Assembly (NCBI GenBank): GCA_041736675.1
Contig: JBGSTD010000058.1
Span: 1-64,000 of the forward strand
Length of the DNA stretch: 64,000 bases
Origin: Salaquimonas sp041736675
GTDB lineage: Bacteria > Pseudomonadota > Alphaproteobacteria > Rhizobiales > Rhizobiaceae
Direction: 5' to 3'
Shown here one piece after another: positions 1 to 7,408 of the stretch. Every line of letters starts with the position of its first letter. The first letter of the stretch is position 1. The translations under genes and the position numbers were made by a program. The notes under the pieces are model-generated. The model ran no database searches. It worked only from the letters and a program-made list of their open reading frames with translations, and was not told the DNA's origin.

Positions 1-38
1 TCCAGTATCCGGCCAATGAATTTGATACGCTCATCCAT
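1..38 (-). CDS. Transposase N-terminus, IS481-like (partial)
   Basis: Reading leftward from the ATG at 38, the minus strand encodes MDERIKFIGRIL before leaving the window. This resembles the start of IS481-type DDE transposases, which commonly begin MDER(I/V)(K/R)F(I/V)xRLL ahead of a helix-turn-helix. Only 12 residues are visible, so the family call rests on that motif plus the IS-like end sequence upstream. A purine-rich aaggagtg on the coding strand at 46-53 fits a ribosome-binding site. Confidence 0.45.
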   Translation of the reverse strand, partial: MDERIKFIGRIL

Positions 39-140
39 AACGTTACACTCCTTCCACGGCACCTCGCGTTCCTCCCGCAAAGGCCAAAAGTGTAACCTAT
101 GTCTCCGGAATAAAGTGTGACCCATCTCTCGGGAAGGTCA
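1..140 (-). mobile_element. Edge of an IS481-like insertion sequence
   Basis: The left edge holds the first codons of a transposase-like reading frame on the minus strand, then about 100 bases with two related 20-mers in the same orientation: agtgtaacctatgtctccgg at 89-108 and agtgtgacccatctctcggg at 114-133 (16 of 20 identical). Motifs of this kind occur at the ends of IS481-family elements as I remember them. The outermost copy probably marks the IS terminus between about 114 and 140. The exact boundary and any target duplication cannot be fixed because the other end lies outside the window. Confidence 0.5.
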
Positions 141-177
141 ACTTGTATTCAATCATGTCTTGCGGCTGACTTGAATA

Positions 178-1260
178 TCAGCCCGCGATATCATTGGAGC
201 AAGTCGCGACTGCTTTGATCACTGCATAAAGATGCATTCCCTCGGTGAGGCCCATGGCCCCGGCGGATCGATGGGTGATATGTGCGAGCAGTCTGCCTGC
301 CGGTGTGGTGAGGGCGACAAGGATGCCGGGACCCTTGCCGCTACGCAGCTCTTGAACGACACACGGCAGAATGTTGAGCGCTGACAGTCCGTCCGGCCGG
401 TTGCATGAGAGGATCACATCATGTGCTGCTATCCTGATGCGCAATCTGTGTCCCGGCTTGGCAGTAACATGGGGCAGGAAAAGCGGAATACCGCCTGCAT
501 CAAGTTCGGTCAGCCCGTCATTATGATGTCTTGCAACGCGTGCAATCAGCAATGCGCCCGCATCGCGGACACCAGCAGGCAACACGGCCGGATTGCTCAA
601 CACCTCTTCGGCGGGGCCTTGCGCAACAACCTGTCCCGCCGCCAGCGCCACGACCGTTGTAGCCAGCCGTGCCACTTCGGAGGCAGAGTGGCTAACGTAA
701 AGAATTGGTAATTTAATTTCGTCGCGCAGGCGTTCGAAGTAAGGCAGGATTTCTGCCTTGCGGGCTTCGTCCAGCGCGGCAAGCGGTTCATCCGCGAGGA
801 TCAGGCGCGGAGCAGACAGAAGTGCGCGAGCGATGGCGACCCGCTGTTTTTCGCCGCCTGAAAGCTGCAATGTACTGCGGGATAGAAGGGGAGCAAGTTC
901 AAGAATGTCCAACACGTCGTCGATGGAATATTGGGCAGGCAAACCGGCAGCGCGTTTGTGGGCAAAGTCGAGATTTCCGCGAACCGAGAGATGCGGAAAG
1001 AGCCGGGCATCCTGGAAAATATAACCAACTCCTCGCTGATGCGGTGGCATGAAGGATCGCTTGTCCATCCAGGTCTCGCCGCCATGGAGGATGCTTCCGG
1101 TGGCGGTACGCTCAAACCCTGCGATGATTTGCAATAGGGTGGTCTTGCCGCAGCCCGACGGGCCAAAGATTGCGGTGATACCCTCTCCACGAAACACCTG
1201 AGCAATCTCGAGGGAAAAATCCTTGTAACCAACGCGCACATCCACTTTGAGGTCTGACAT
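178..1260 (-). CDS. modC: Molybdate ABC transporter ATP-binding protein ModC
   Basis: ATPase of the high-affinity molybdate (and tungstate) importer on the inner face of the cytoplasmic membrane. The 360-residue product has Walker A GPSGCGKTT near residue 34, the signature LSGGEKQR, Walker B LILADEP, and a C-terminal TOBE/Mop-like domain in the last 70 residues. That domain separates ModC from other importer ATPases, and the total length is normal for ModC. It is the last gene of modE-modA-modB-modC, all on the minus strand, and starts 3 bp after the modB stop, so translation is probably coupled. Molybdenum cofactor supply would serve nitrate reductase, xanthine dehydrogenase-type or CO dehydrogenase-type enzymes encoded elsewhere. 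Confidence 0.95.
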   Translation of the reverse strand: MSDLKVDVRVGYKDFSLEIAQVFRGEGITAIFGPSGCGKTTLLQIIAGFERTATGSILHGGETWMDKRSFMPPHQRGVGYIFQDARLFPHLSVRGNLDFAHKRAAGLPAQYSIDDVLDILELAPLLSRSTLQLSGGEKQRVAIARALLSAPRLILADEPLAALDEARKAEILPYFERLRDEIKLPILYVSHSASEVARLATTVVALAAGQVVAQGPAEEVLSNPAVLPAGVRDAGALLIARVARHHNDGLTELDAGGIPLFLPHVTAKPGHRLRIRIAAHDVILSCNRPDGLSALNILPCVVQELRSGKGPGILVALTTPAGRLLAHITHRSAGAMGLTEGMHLYAVIKAVATCSNDIAG

Positions 1261-1263
1261 GAT

Positions 1264-1941
1264 CTACCCGAGGTTGACCGGAAAGCGGCGGTTGAAGGTG
1301 TAGACTGCGAGGAGGACAATAAAGGCAAAAACAAGCAGGATTGCCGAGAGGCTGTGGGCAGAAGCGTAGTTGATCGTCTCAACTTCTTCATAGATTTGGA
1401 TTGATACCACTTTTGTGCTGCCAGGTATGTTGCCCCCTACCATCAATACCACACCAAATTCACCGATTGTATGTGCAAAGGTAAGAACAATGGCTGTCAG
1501 GTAGCCGCGAACCGCCATCGGCGAAGCGACGCTGAAAAATGCATCGCGCGGCGTTGCCCTCAAGGATGCTGCCGCCTCGAGTGGCGCGCGCCCAACCCCC
1601 TCGAATGCGCCCTGCAAGGGCTGAACCATGAATGGCAACGAATAAAACGCCGAGGCGATGACAAGACCGGTAAACGAAAAGGTCAGTGTCGATCCTGTTA
1701 CTGCGAGCCACATCCCCCCCAGAAAGGAGTTGGGACTTAAAACCAAGAGCAGGTAAAATCCCAGCACAGTTGGAGGTAGCACGAGCGGTAGCGCCATAAT
1801 TGCCTCGATCACCGATTTCATCCGCGAGCGGGTAAAGGCAAGCCACCAGGCAATCGGTGTTCCGATCAAAAGCAGGATAAGTGTTGTGACCATCGCAAGG
1901 CGGATTGTTAGAAAAAGGGGTCCTGTGTCGGGCATTTCCAT
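1264..1941 (-). CDS. modB: Molybdate ABC transporter permease ModB
   Basis: Membrane channel of the ModABC importer, about 225 residues with five or six hydrophobic segments. The family pattern is clear: a conserved PLVLPPTVLGFYLL segment and the cytoplasmic EAA loop (EAAASLRATPRDAFFSVASPMA) that docks on ModC, followed by TIGEFGVVLMVGGNIPG, characteristic of ModB. I chose the ATG at 1941, one base after the modA stop at 1943-1945. A TTG at 1965 would add eight residues and overlap modA. The tight spacing on both sides places it in one transcript with modA and modC. Confidence 0.93.
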   Translation of the reverse strand: MEMPDTGPLFLTIRLAMVTTLILLLIGTPIAWWLAFTRSRMKSVIEAIMALPLVLPPTVLGFYLLLVLSPNSFLGGMWLAVTGSTLTFSFTGLVIASAFYSLPFMVQPLQGAFEGVGRAPLEAAASLRATPRDAFFSVASPMAVRGYLTAIVLTFAHTIGEFGVVLMVGGNIPGSTKVVSIQIYEEVETINYASAHSLSAILLVFAFIVLLAVYTFNRRFPVNLG

Positions 1942-1942
1942 A

Positions 1943-2722
1943 TCATTCAGCCATTTCGTATCCAAAGCGCCTGATCACCTCAGCCGCCTTTTTAGTACGC
2001 AGAAAGTCGAGAAAAGCTCTCGCGGCTGCATTGTCCTTGCCCGGGTTAAGCAGCACAGCATCCTGCCGGATTGGAGTGAACAAATCCTGCGGCACGTCCC
2101 AGCGGCTGCCCTTCTCTTTGGTGCGCGGACTTAGAACAGCCGAAAGCGCGACAAACCCCAATTCGGCAGCCCCTGAGGCAACCATCGAATTTGCCTGACC
2201 GATATTCTGACCCATGACGATCTTTGGCTGGAGCGTATCCCAAAGACCCAGTGACTGAAGTGTCTCCCGCGCAGCAACTCCATATGGCGCAAGATCGGGG
2301 TTAGCTATAGCTACGAAACGAAGTTGGGGATTTTCAAGGGCTTTGCGCCCGTTCCCTTCGATGCGATCGGCATCCTTGCTCCACAGCGTCAGTTGTCCTG
2401 TTGCATAGGTGAAATTTGTTTCCCTGATCGCATTGCCTTCCTTGATCAGGCGCGCTGGCGTTTCGGCATCCGCAGACAGCAAAAGGTCAAACGGAGCGCC
2501 TTTTCCGATCTGCGCATAAAGCTTTCCTGTTGAGCCGGTTGTCAATTGAATGTCATGACCGGTTTGGTCATGAAATAATGGCAGCAAAGTTTCGGCAGTT
2601 TCGGCAAAATTCGCTGCAACCGCAGCTAGTGCGGTGTCAGCCTGTGCATTCAGGGTGCTGGCTGAAAGCAAAGCTGAAACAAGCACTGCAAACAAGGGAC
2701 CGCGGTAAACGAAAAAGCACAT
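1943..2722 (-). CDS. modA: Molybdate-binding periplasmic protein ModA
   Basis: Periplasmic solute-binding protein that delivers molybdate to ModBC. From the ATG at 2722 the product is 259 residues with a cleavable signal peptide (MCFFVYRGPLFAVLVSALL, cut near NAQA). Mature motifs are ALAAVAANFAETAETLLPLF, TTGSTGKLYAQIGKGAPFDLLLSAD and GAAELGFVALSAV, which form the anion pocket in this family. The open frame extends to 2824, but that extension would precede the signal peptide and overlap modE, so the later start is better. A perfect inverted repeat at 2739-2760 sits 17 bp in front of this start and is the likely control point. Confidence 0.93.
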   Translation of the reverse strand: MCFFVYRGPLFAVLVSALLSASTLNAQADTALAAVAANFAETAETLLPLFHDQTGHDIQLTTGSTGKLYAQIGKGAPFDLLLSADAETPARLIKEGNAIRETNFTYATGQLTLWSKDADRIEGNGRKALENPQLRFVAIANPDLAPYGVAARETLQSLGLWDTLQPKIVMGQNIGQANSMVASGAAELGFVALSAVLSPRTKEKGSRWDVPQDLFTPIRQDAVLLNPGKDNAAARAFLDFLRTKKAAEVIRRFGYEMAE

Positions 2723-2738
2723 GCGTGGCTTCCATCTG

Positions 2739-2760
2739 GATATGTTTTCAAAAACATATC
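2739..2760. promoter_or_regulatory. Candidate ModE operator (perfect inverted repeat)
   Basis: Arms gatatgtttt (2739-2748) and aaaacatatc (2751-2760) are exact reverse complements around a 2-bp centre. The site lies between the modE stop and the modA start. Mo-responsive ModE proteins bind long AT-rich dyads in front of modA, typically with ATAT/ATGT half-sites. Position, symmetry and the neighbouring modE gene support the call; the half-site does not match the enterobacterial consensus exactly. Confidence 0.6.
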
Positions 2761-2787
2761 TAAACAGTTCTCTTTTCGAGTCAAGCG

Positions 2788-3159
2788 CTATTTTTCTCCG
2801 GGAATATCGCTCAGCAATGTACACAGCGCCTGCATCCGCTTGGCGCTGCCTGCCGCAGCGTCCTCTTCCAAAGCCCGATAGAGCGACAAGACTTCCCGTC
2901 CAAGATCAGTCAGAAATGCTCCACCGCCTCCTGGTCCACCGCGGGTTCGCTCAACAAGCGGCGCCTTGAACATCGCGTTCAGCGTTCCAATCAGTTCCCA
3001 GGCGCGTTTGTAGCTCATGTCCATCTCACGCCCCGCCGCTGCTATGGAGCCACAACTGTCGATGCGCTCCAGAAGTTCCGCCTTGCCCGGCCCCATCATT
3101 TCATGGGGGCCAAACACGATCCGGATTTTGAAGATTGGTTTGTTTCTATCATCGCTCAT
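2788..3159 (-). CDS. modE: ModE-type winged-helix regulator, DNA-binding domain only
   Basis: Starting at the ATG at 3159 (MSDDRNKP), the product is 123 residues and matches the N-terminal winged helix-turn-helix of ModE/LysR type: MGPGKAELLERIDSCGSIAAAGREMDMSYKRAWELIGTLN, then the wing RTRGGPGGGGAFLTDLGREVLSLYRALEED. Full-length ModE is about 260 residues and carries two molybdate-binding Di-Mop domains, which are absent here. Short forms of this kind are common in alphaproteobacteria. It is first in the modE-modABC cluster and faces the palindrome before modA, so it probably represses modABC. How a protein without a Mop domain senses molybdate is not evident. Confidence 0.85.
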   Translation of the reverse strand: MSDDRNKPIFKIRIVFGPHEMMGPGKAELLERIDSCGSIAAAGREMDMSYKRAWELIGTLNAMFKAPLVERTRGGPGGGGAFLTDLGREVLSLYRALEEDAAAGSAKRMQALCTLLSDIPGEK

Positions 3160-3262
3160 AAGCTGATAGTAAACTGTTTGTATTCCGGCGGGCAAGGCTT
3201 CGTCGCGCTTCCGGTCGAAGCTTTCAGTTGAAGTACGGTTCGCGGTCCTGTTTTCACATCGC

Positions 3263-3934
3263 TCAGCGTAGCAAAAAGGCAAAAGCCATGACTGCAACGG
3301 CCACCTGCCAGGAGGCGAGCGCGCGAATTGCTATGGATGCCCAATTGAAGTCAAACCGGGTGAGCCAAAGCGATACCAGGCTCGCGGAAATGGCAAGCAC
3401 CACGTTGAGCGCGAACACAATTCCAAGATAGGCACCGGCAGGAACGCTGCCAGCAGCATGGCCACTTAGCATGGCAAAGGGTGGTAAACATCCTGCAAGA
3501 AAGGCGATAACCCGCATGATGTTTATGTTAGGGCGAAAGGCAGCGGCAGCCAATAGCCCGATCGAAGTTGCTGTTGCATAGGCGAGGGATACAGGTTCGG
3601 GTGACAGGAAAATCGGCAATATCAAGCCTATGACAGACCCCGCCAAAAATGCCAGCCAGACGCGAGGCAGGCCATCCCTATCCCACAAAGAGAAAAGAAA
3701 GCCTGCTGTCACAATCGCGATCATCACTGGCAGTTCGCCGAGCGTGGCAGAAATTCCCTCCTGAAACTCGCCGTAAAAATCACCACCCAGCCCGAAATCA
3801 TGGGCCAAGACTTCATTGGCAGGCAAAACCATGAAAACCATAGCTGCAGCAAGGCGACATTTCTCAATGACGAATTCCAAGGCGCGTCTGACCCCAAGGG
3901 GTCGGAGTTGCAATAAACCTGAATCTGTTGTCAC
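3263..3934 (-). CDS. Polytopic membrane protein of the B12-riboswitch cobalt operon, function unknown
   Basis: A 223-residue hydrophobic protein with about six membrane segments and a probable signal or signal-anchor ending ...LPANEVLA, followed by HDFGLGGDFYGEF. The mature N-terminus therefore starts with a histidine, as in HupE/UreJ proteins. It lacks the HupE hallmark GxxHPxxGxDH, so I do not call it HupE. The frame opens with GTG at 3934, 21 bp after the hupE stop; ATG codons at 3841 and 3832 are alternatives. Being third in the cbiM-hupE operon, it may be an accessory component of metal uptake. That is inference from context only. Confidence 0.65.
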   Translation of the reverse strand: MTTDSGLLQLRPLGVRRALEFVIEKCRLAAAMVFMVLPANEVLAHDFGLGGDFYGEFQEGISATLGELPVMIAIVTAGFLFSLWDRDGLPRVWLAFLAGSVIGLILPIFLSPEPVSLAYATATSIGLLAAAAFRPNINIMRVIAFLAGCLPPFAMLSGHAAGSVPAGAYLGIVFALNVVLAISASLVSLWLTRFDFNWASIAIRALASWQVAVAVMAFAFLLR

Positions 3935-3955
3935 GGTCTGATGTTCTTTTCAGTT

Positions 3956-4576
3956 TCAGGCAACGCCTGCAAGGAATGCTGCACCCACCAGGGCTATCAC
4001 CGCCCCACCAGCACGAATGGCCCAGTTCCCCCAGCTTAACCGAGTGAAGTTTCCGAAAAGAATACCGATGAGGTGTAGCGCGCCTGTTGCGATCACAAAT
4101 CCGATGGCATAGGCAAACGGATTGGCTGCATCTGGCAATTCGGTGCCATGGGCGTAGCCATGAAAGATGGCAAAAACCGCTACTATGGCAGCCGCCACGG
4201 CGATGGGAGCACGCACAAGAAAGGCAACCAGCAGGCCAAGGACAACACCCGAAAGGGCGATGCCGGTTTCAATGTGTGGAACAGGAATACCGGCAATTCC
4301 GAGCGCTGCACCAAGCGCCATCACCAGTGGAAATGTGATTGGCAGTATCCAGATTGCCGGGCTGCCAAGCACTGCACCCCAAAGACCGACTGCAACCATG
4401 GCAACAACATGGTCCCAACCGAATATGGGATGTGCAAGTCCGCTAAGAAACCCGCCGGTCATTCCCTCGCCTGTATGGGCCATGACTGGGGTTGCGACAA
4501 GTGTCATGAAGATCGCGATGGCGACCAGGACTTGTTTGCTGCTTGTGGCAAAATGGGCTGAAAGGTATTTTATCAT
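3956..4576 (-). CDS. HupE/UreJ family metal permease (probable cobalt/nickel)
   Basis: From the ATG at 4576 the product is 206 residues: signal peptide ending ATPVMA, then HTGEGMTGGFLSGLAHPIFGWDHVVAMVAVGLWGA, which contains the family motif HPxxGxDH, then further membrane segments and FHGYAHGTELP, another conserved histidine block. HupE/UreJ proteins are secondary transporters for nickel or cobalt. Location in a cobalamin-riboswitch operon behind cbiM points to cobalt here. The open frame extends upstream to 4774, but those residues overlap cbiM out of frame and precede the signal peptide. Confidence 0.88.
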   Translation of the reverse strand: MIKYLSAHFATSSKQVLVAIAIFMTLVATPVMAHTGEGMTGGFLSGLAHPIFGWDHVVAMVAVGLWGAVLGSPAIWILPITFPLVMALGAALGIAGIPVPHIETGIALSGVVLGLLVAFLVRAPIAVAAAIVAVFAIFHGYAHGTELPDAANPFAYAIGFVIATGALHLIGILFGNFTRLSWGNWAIRAGGAVIALVGAAFLAGVA

Positions 4577-4673
4577 GGTAAGTTCCTTTTCCGTTGTTTC
4601 GGGCACCCTGATCCAGGTATTGCGGACAATGAAGAGCGATGCCTTGTCCGACGCCGCTCCATTTTTCTTCGCT

Positions 4674-5366
4674 TCAGCCTGCTGCGTGGAGACGCTGGTT
4701 GAATGCTGCGTTGCGGGTTGCGCCATCAAAAGTCTTTGCAACAGCCAGAACACCAAGATCAACCAGAGGTTCAAGCAGAATGACTGTCATATAAGCGGCC
4801 CCAAAGGAAGCGATACCAGCAATGTTTTCAGCTGCAAAGCCATGGCCGTAAAGAGCCCAGAAACCGACCCAGGTAACGATCCCTGCCTGATAGGCAGTCG
4901 AAAGCGCCAATGCCTGTGTGTATTTCAAGTCCACATAGCGTGTCGTTGGCGCGATGATGCGCTTTGCCAGCAAGCTGATGCCCCAGAGCGGAACCAGCAG
5001 CGTTGTAACGTTCATGCCATATTGCGGCAGGTCGAACGGTGCAAACAACAATCCCTGGATCAACAGGCCGAGCGCAAGCCCGATGGAGGCAGCACCGCCA
5101 CCGAAAAGCAGAAACAGGGTTGAACCGAGAATAAGATGAACTTCCGATACCCCGACCGGGTAGTGCGGCAACAGTTCGAAGAACGAAAAAGTCAACGCAG
5201 TTGTGGCAACTGATCGAATGGCCAGCGCGCCAATGCCGCCGTCATTCAGGTTTTTGTTTTTTACTGTCTCCATAGCCAGCTTGCCGGCAAGGCCGAACGA
5301 AACAGCTGCAGTTGCGTAGCTGAGGAGAATTTTGGCGCCATCTACGACGCCAGGTTCGATATGCAT
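4674..5366 (-). CDS. cbiM: CbiM-type cobalt ECF transporter substrate-binding permease
   Basis: Membrane S-component of an energy-coupling-factor cobalt importer, 230 residues. It begins MHIEPG; the N-terminal Met-His pair is part of the metal site in CbiM/NikM. The conserved block FFELLPHYPVGVSEVHLILGSTLFLLFGG near residues 62-90 is diagnostic. It is directly controlled by the cobalamin riboswitch upstream on the same strand, so it should be repressed when B12 is plentiful. No cbiN, cbiQ or cbiO follows; the downstream genes are HupE-like instead. CbiM must therefore use an energising module from elsewhere, or act without one. Confidence 0.9.
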   Translation of the reverse strand: MHIEPGVVDGAKILLSYATAAVSFGLAGKLAMETVKNKNLNDGGIGALAIRSVATTALTFSFFELLPHYPVGVSEVHLILGSTLFLLFGGGAASIGLALGLLIQGLLFAPFDLPQYGMNVTTLLVPLWGISLLAKRIIAPTTRYVDLKYTQALALSTAYQAGIVTWVGFWALYGHGFAAENIAGIASFGAAYMTVILLEPLVDLGVLAVAKTFDGATRNAAFNQRLHAAG

Positions 5367-5379
5367 GTCAGTCCCTTTC

Positions 5380-5396
5380 CCGCACCCACCGTGCGG
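5380..5396 (-). promoter_or_regulatory. Hairpin beside the cbiM ribosome-binding site
   Basis: In the leader between riboswitch and cbiM, ccgcac (5380-5385) pairs with gtgcgg (5391-5396) across a 5-base loop. On the minus strand it is followed immediately by gaaaggga, the probable Shine-Dalgarno, 6-13 bases before the ATG. There is no T-run, which fits translational rather than transcriptional control by the riboswitch. The role is inferred from position. Confidence 0.45.
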
Positions 5397-5427
5397 TTGG
5401 TTATTGTGATGCGCATTGCGCGAAATT

Positions 5428-5601
5428 GACGGCAGGTCTCCTGGCTTGCGGTCTTCTAGCTGGTCCGCCTTCCTGGTTTTTCAACCAGTGGCAAATGGAC
5501 AGCCTGGCCCGTTTACAGTTGCGGGGGCAGCCACGGTTTCGGCGCCTGTTGGCTATTCCTCACCGTGTTCCCTTTTAATCAGCCGCGCGATGCTTGGCTG
5601 A
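5428..5601 (-). promoter_or_regulatory. Cobalamin (B12) riboswitch
   Basis: The minus strand carries the conserved adenosylcobalamin riboswitch elements in order: a 5' agccaagc.../...gcggct paired region near 5581-5600, gggaacacggtgaggaat (about 5555-5572), the core gctgcccccgcaactgtaa (5513-5531), and the B12 box aagccaggagacctgcc (5431-5447). It ends about 60 bases before cbiM. Known members lower expression of B12 synthesis or cobalt transport genes when adenosylcobalamin is bound. This is one of the clearest calls in the window. Confidence 0.95.
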
Positions 5602-5692
5602 ACCATCAAAGACACAATTAGCCCGATATATGGCCAATATCAATTGCAATTTGCGACACATCATTGTCAGGAGTTTCCTGATTGACAGGTTC

Positions 5693-5721
5693 ATTATTGT
5701 ATGCATTTTGTATACAATAAT
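5693..5721. promoter_or_regulatory. Operator-like inverted repeat before the GntR gene
   Basis: Arms attattgtat (5693-5702) and atacaataat (5712-5721) are exact reverse complements separated by 9 bp, and the right half also contains the palindrome ttgtatacaa (5708-5717). FadR-subfamily GntR regulators bind short dyads of the TTGTATACAA kind. The site lies just before the GntR start at 5740, so autoregulation and control of the downstream catabolic genes are likely. Confidence 0.6.
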
Positions 5722-5739
5722 GAAATTTATGGAACTGGC

Positions 5740-6462
5740 ATGTCTGTTCAGCAAAACACCGCAAGTCCGAAAGTGCGGCTCTTTGACGAGTTGAGGATCG
5801 CAATATTGACCCTTGAGCTGCGCCCGGGCGCTGATCTGGACGAAGCGCGGCTGTCTGAAAGGTACGGCCTTTCCCGCACGCCCTTGCGCGAAGTGTTGCG
5901 GGAGCTGGCTGGCGAGGGATATGTGGAACTGCGTGAAAACCGCGGTGCGCGCGTTTCAGACATGTCCTACACTACTCTTCGTGATTTTTTTCTTGCAGCG
6001 CCAATGATCTATGGCGCTATCCTTCAACTGGCGGCACAAAACAGGACAAGCCAGCAACTGGACAAGCTCCAGCAGGCGCAGGACCAGTTTGTTGCCGCAT
6101 TGCGAATGGGCTCTCCCGTCGAGCGAACACTGGCCAATTACAGGTTCCACCAGATAACCGGAGAGATGGCGGCCAATGTCTATCTTTTGCCATCGTTCAA
6201 GCGTTTGCTTATTGACCATGCCCGCATAGGGATGACTTTTTACAAACCCGTGAACAACGAGATGGCAGGCAATCTGTCAAAAGCCAGCCAACAGCATGAC
6301 GACCTGATTAAAGCGATCAGGCAGCGGGACGACGTCCGCGCAGCTGAACTTGCCGGGGAGCACTGGAATTTGTCACGGGGGCAGATCGAACTTTTTGTCA
6401 CCCCGCAGGGTCTTGAGGCCCCCCTTGGCAATCTCAGCCTTTCAAACTCCAGGACAGCGTGA
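5740..6462 (+). CDS. GntR family (FadR/FCD type) transcriptional regulator
   Basis: 240-residue regulator with an N-terminal winged helix-turn-helix (KVRLFDELRIAILTLELRPGADLDEARLSERYGLSRTPLREVLRELAGEGYVELRENRGARV) typical of GntR proteins. A helical FCD-like ligand domain follows, with histidine candidates for metal binding (NYRFHQITG, EHWN). I prefer the ATG at 5740 because the earlier ATG at 5701 would place the start inside the operator-like repeat 5693-5721. The gene is followed 8 bp later by a dapA-like gene and probably controls the block 6470-10266 in response to its substrate. The effector is not deducible. Confidence 0.88.
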   Translation: MSVQQNTASPKVRLFDELRIAILTLELRPGADLDEARLSERYGLSRTPLREVLRELAGEGYVELRENRGARVSDMSYTTLRDFFLAAPMIYGAILQLAAQNRTSQQLDKLQQAQDQFVAALRMGSPVERTLANYRFHQITGEMAANVYLLPSFKRLLIDHARIGMTFYKPVNNEMAGNLSKASQQHDDLIKAIRQRDDVRAAELAGEHWNLSRGQIELFVTPQGLEAPLGNLSLSNSRTA

Positions 6463-6469
6463 ATATCCA

Positions 6470-7405
6470 ATGACCCAAAAATCACCGATGACACCGATTT
6501 TTCTTTTTCAGGGCATCTACACACCCCTTGTCACGCCTTTCAAGGCTGACGGAAATGTTGACTATGATGCCCTTGCCGAAGTGATCGAATTCCTGATTGG
6601 AAAAGGCGTTCATGGATTGATTTCGGGCGGCTCTACCGGAGAGAATTACACGCAAGGCGTTGTCGAGCGCATTGAGATCGCCAGGTTCAGCCGCGAGCGG
6701 GTAAAAAATCGTGTCCAGTTTATTGTTGGCACAGGAGCAATGCTCACCAATGACAGCATCGCTCTGGCTGGCGCTGCCCGCGAGATGAAAGCCGATGCGA
6801 TCCTGCTAGCCTCGCCTCCTTACGCTGTTCCAACAGAACGAGAGAATGCCCTCAATGCGCTGGCAATCGACAAGGCAGCCAACTTGCCGGTGATGCTTTA
6901 CAATTATCCGGGGCGCACAGGCACCATGATGGGTGACGAGTTTCTCGACCGCGTCGCCCGCTCGCGCAATTTCTGCGGCATCAAGGAAAGTTCTGGCGAC
7001 ATCAACCGGGTCCATGTTCTGGCGCGCGACTATCCGCACATCCAATTGGGTTGCGGCATGGATGATCAGGCGTTGGAATTTTTTGCATGGGGCGCGCCGT
7101 TCTGGGTTTGCGGAGGATCGAACTTTCTGCCCGAAGAACATCTTGCGCTTTATCAGGCCTGTGTAATCGAGAACAATTTTATCAAGGGCCGCCGCATCAT
7201 GTCGGCAATGTTGCCGCTGATGAACCTGCTTGAGCAGGGTGGCAAATTTGTTCAGACGATCAAGCAAGGTGTCAAACTTGCAGGCATAGATACAGGCGCA
7301 GTTCGCAGACCACTGACGGGTCTGAACAAGGATGACAAGCGTTCCCTGGAGCAGGTGATACGCGTTTTGAAGAAAACAATTGCCGACATTGTTGCGGAAG
7401 GTTGA
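6470..7405 (+). CDS. DapA-family lyase/aldolase (dihydrodipicolinate synthase-like)
   Basis: 311-residue TIM-barrel enzyme of the class I, Schiff-base-forming DapA superfamily. Visible active-site elements are GGSTGE (residues 53-58), the catalytic tyrosine and carboxylate-binding arginine in YNYPGRTG (Tyr144, Arg149), and the Schiff-base lysine in GIKESSGD (Lys172). Arg149 implies a 2-oxo-acid substrate or product such as pyruvate. Genomic setting (GntR regulator before, aldehyde dehydrogenase 3 bp after) indicates catabolism rather than lysine biosynthesis. Related enzymes include keto-deoxy-sugar-acid aldolases/dehydratases and pyrroline-hydroxycarboxylate deaminase; I cannot choose among them. 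The start at 6470 avoids overlap with the GntR gene. Confidence 0.85.
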   Translation: MTQKSPMTPIFLFQGIYTPLVTPFKADGNVDYDALAEVIEFLIGKGVHGLISGGSTGENYTQGVVERIEIARFSRERVKNRVQFIVGTGAMLTNDSIALAGAAREMKADAILLASPPYAVPTERENALNALAIDKAANLPVMLYNYPGRTGTMMGDEFLDRVARSRNFCGIKESSGDINRVHVLARDYPHIQLGCGMDDQALEFFAWGAPFWVCGGSNFLPEEHLALYQACVIENNFIKGRRIMSAMLPLMNLLEQGGKFVQTIKQGVKLAGIDTGAVRRPLTGLNKDDKRSLEQVIRVLKKTIADIVAEG

Positions 7406-7408
7406 ACC

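Noticed and set aside
4167..5123. 318-residue plus-strand open frame across hupE and cbiM
   Set aside because: It is antisense to two well-supported genes on the minus strand, has no family motif and no plausible ribosome-binding site.
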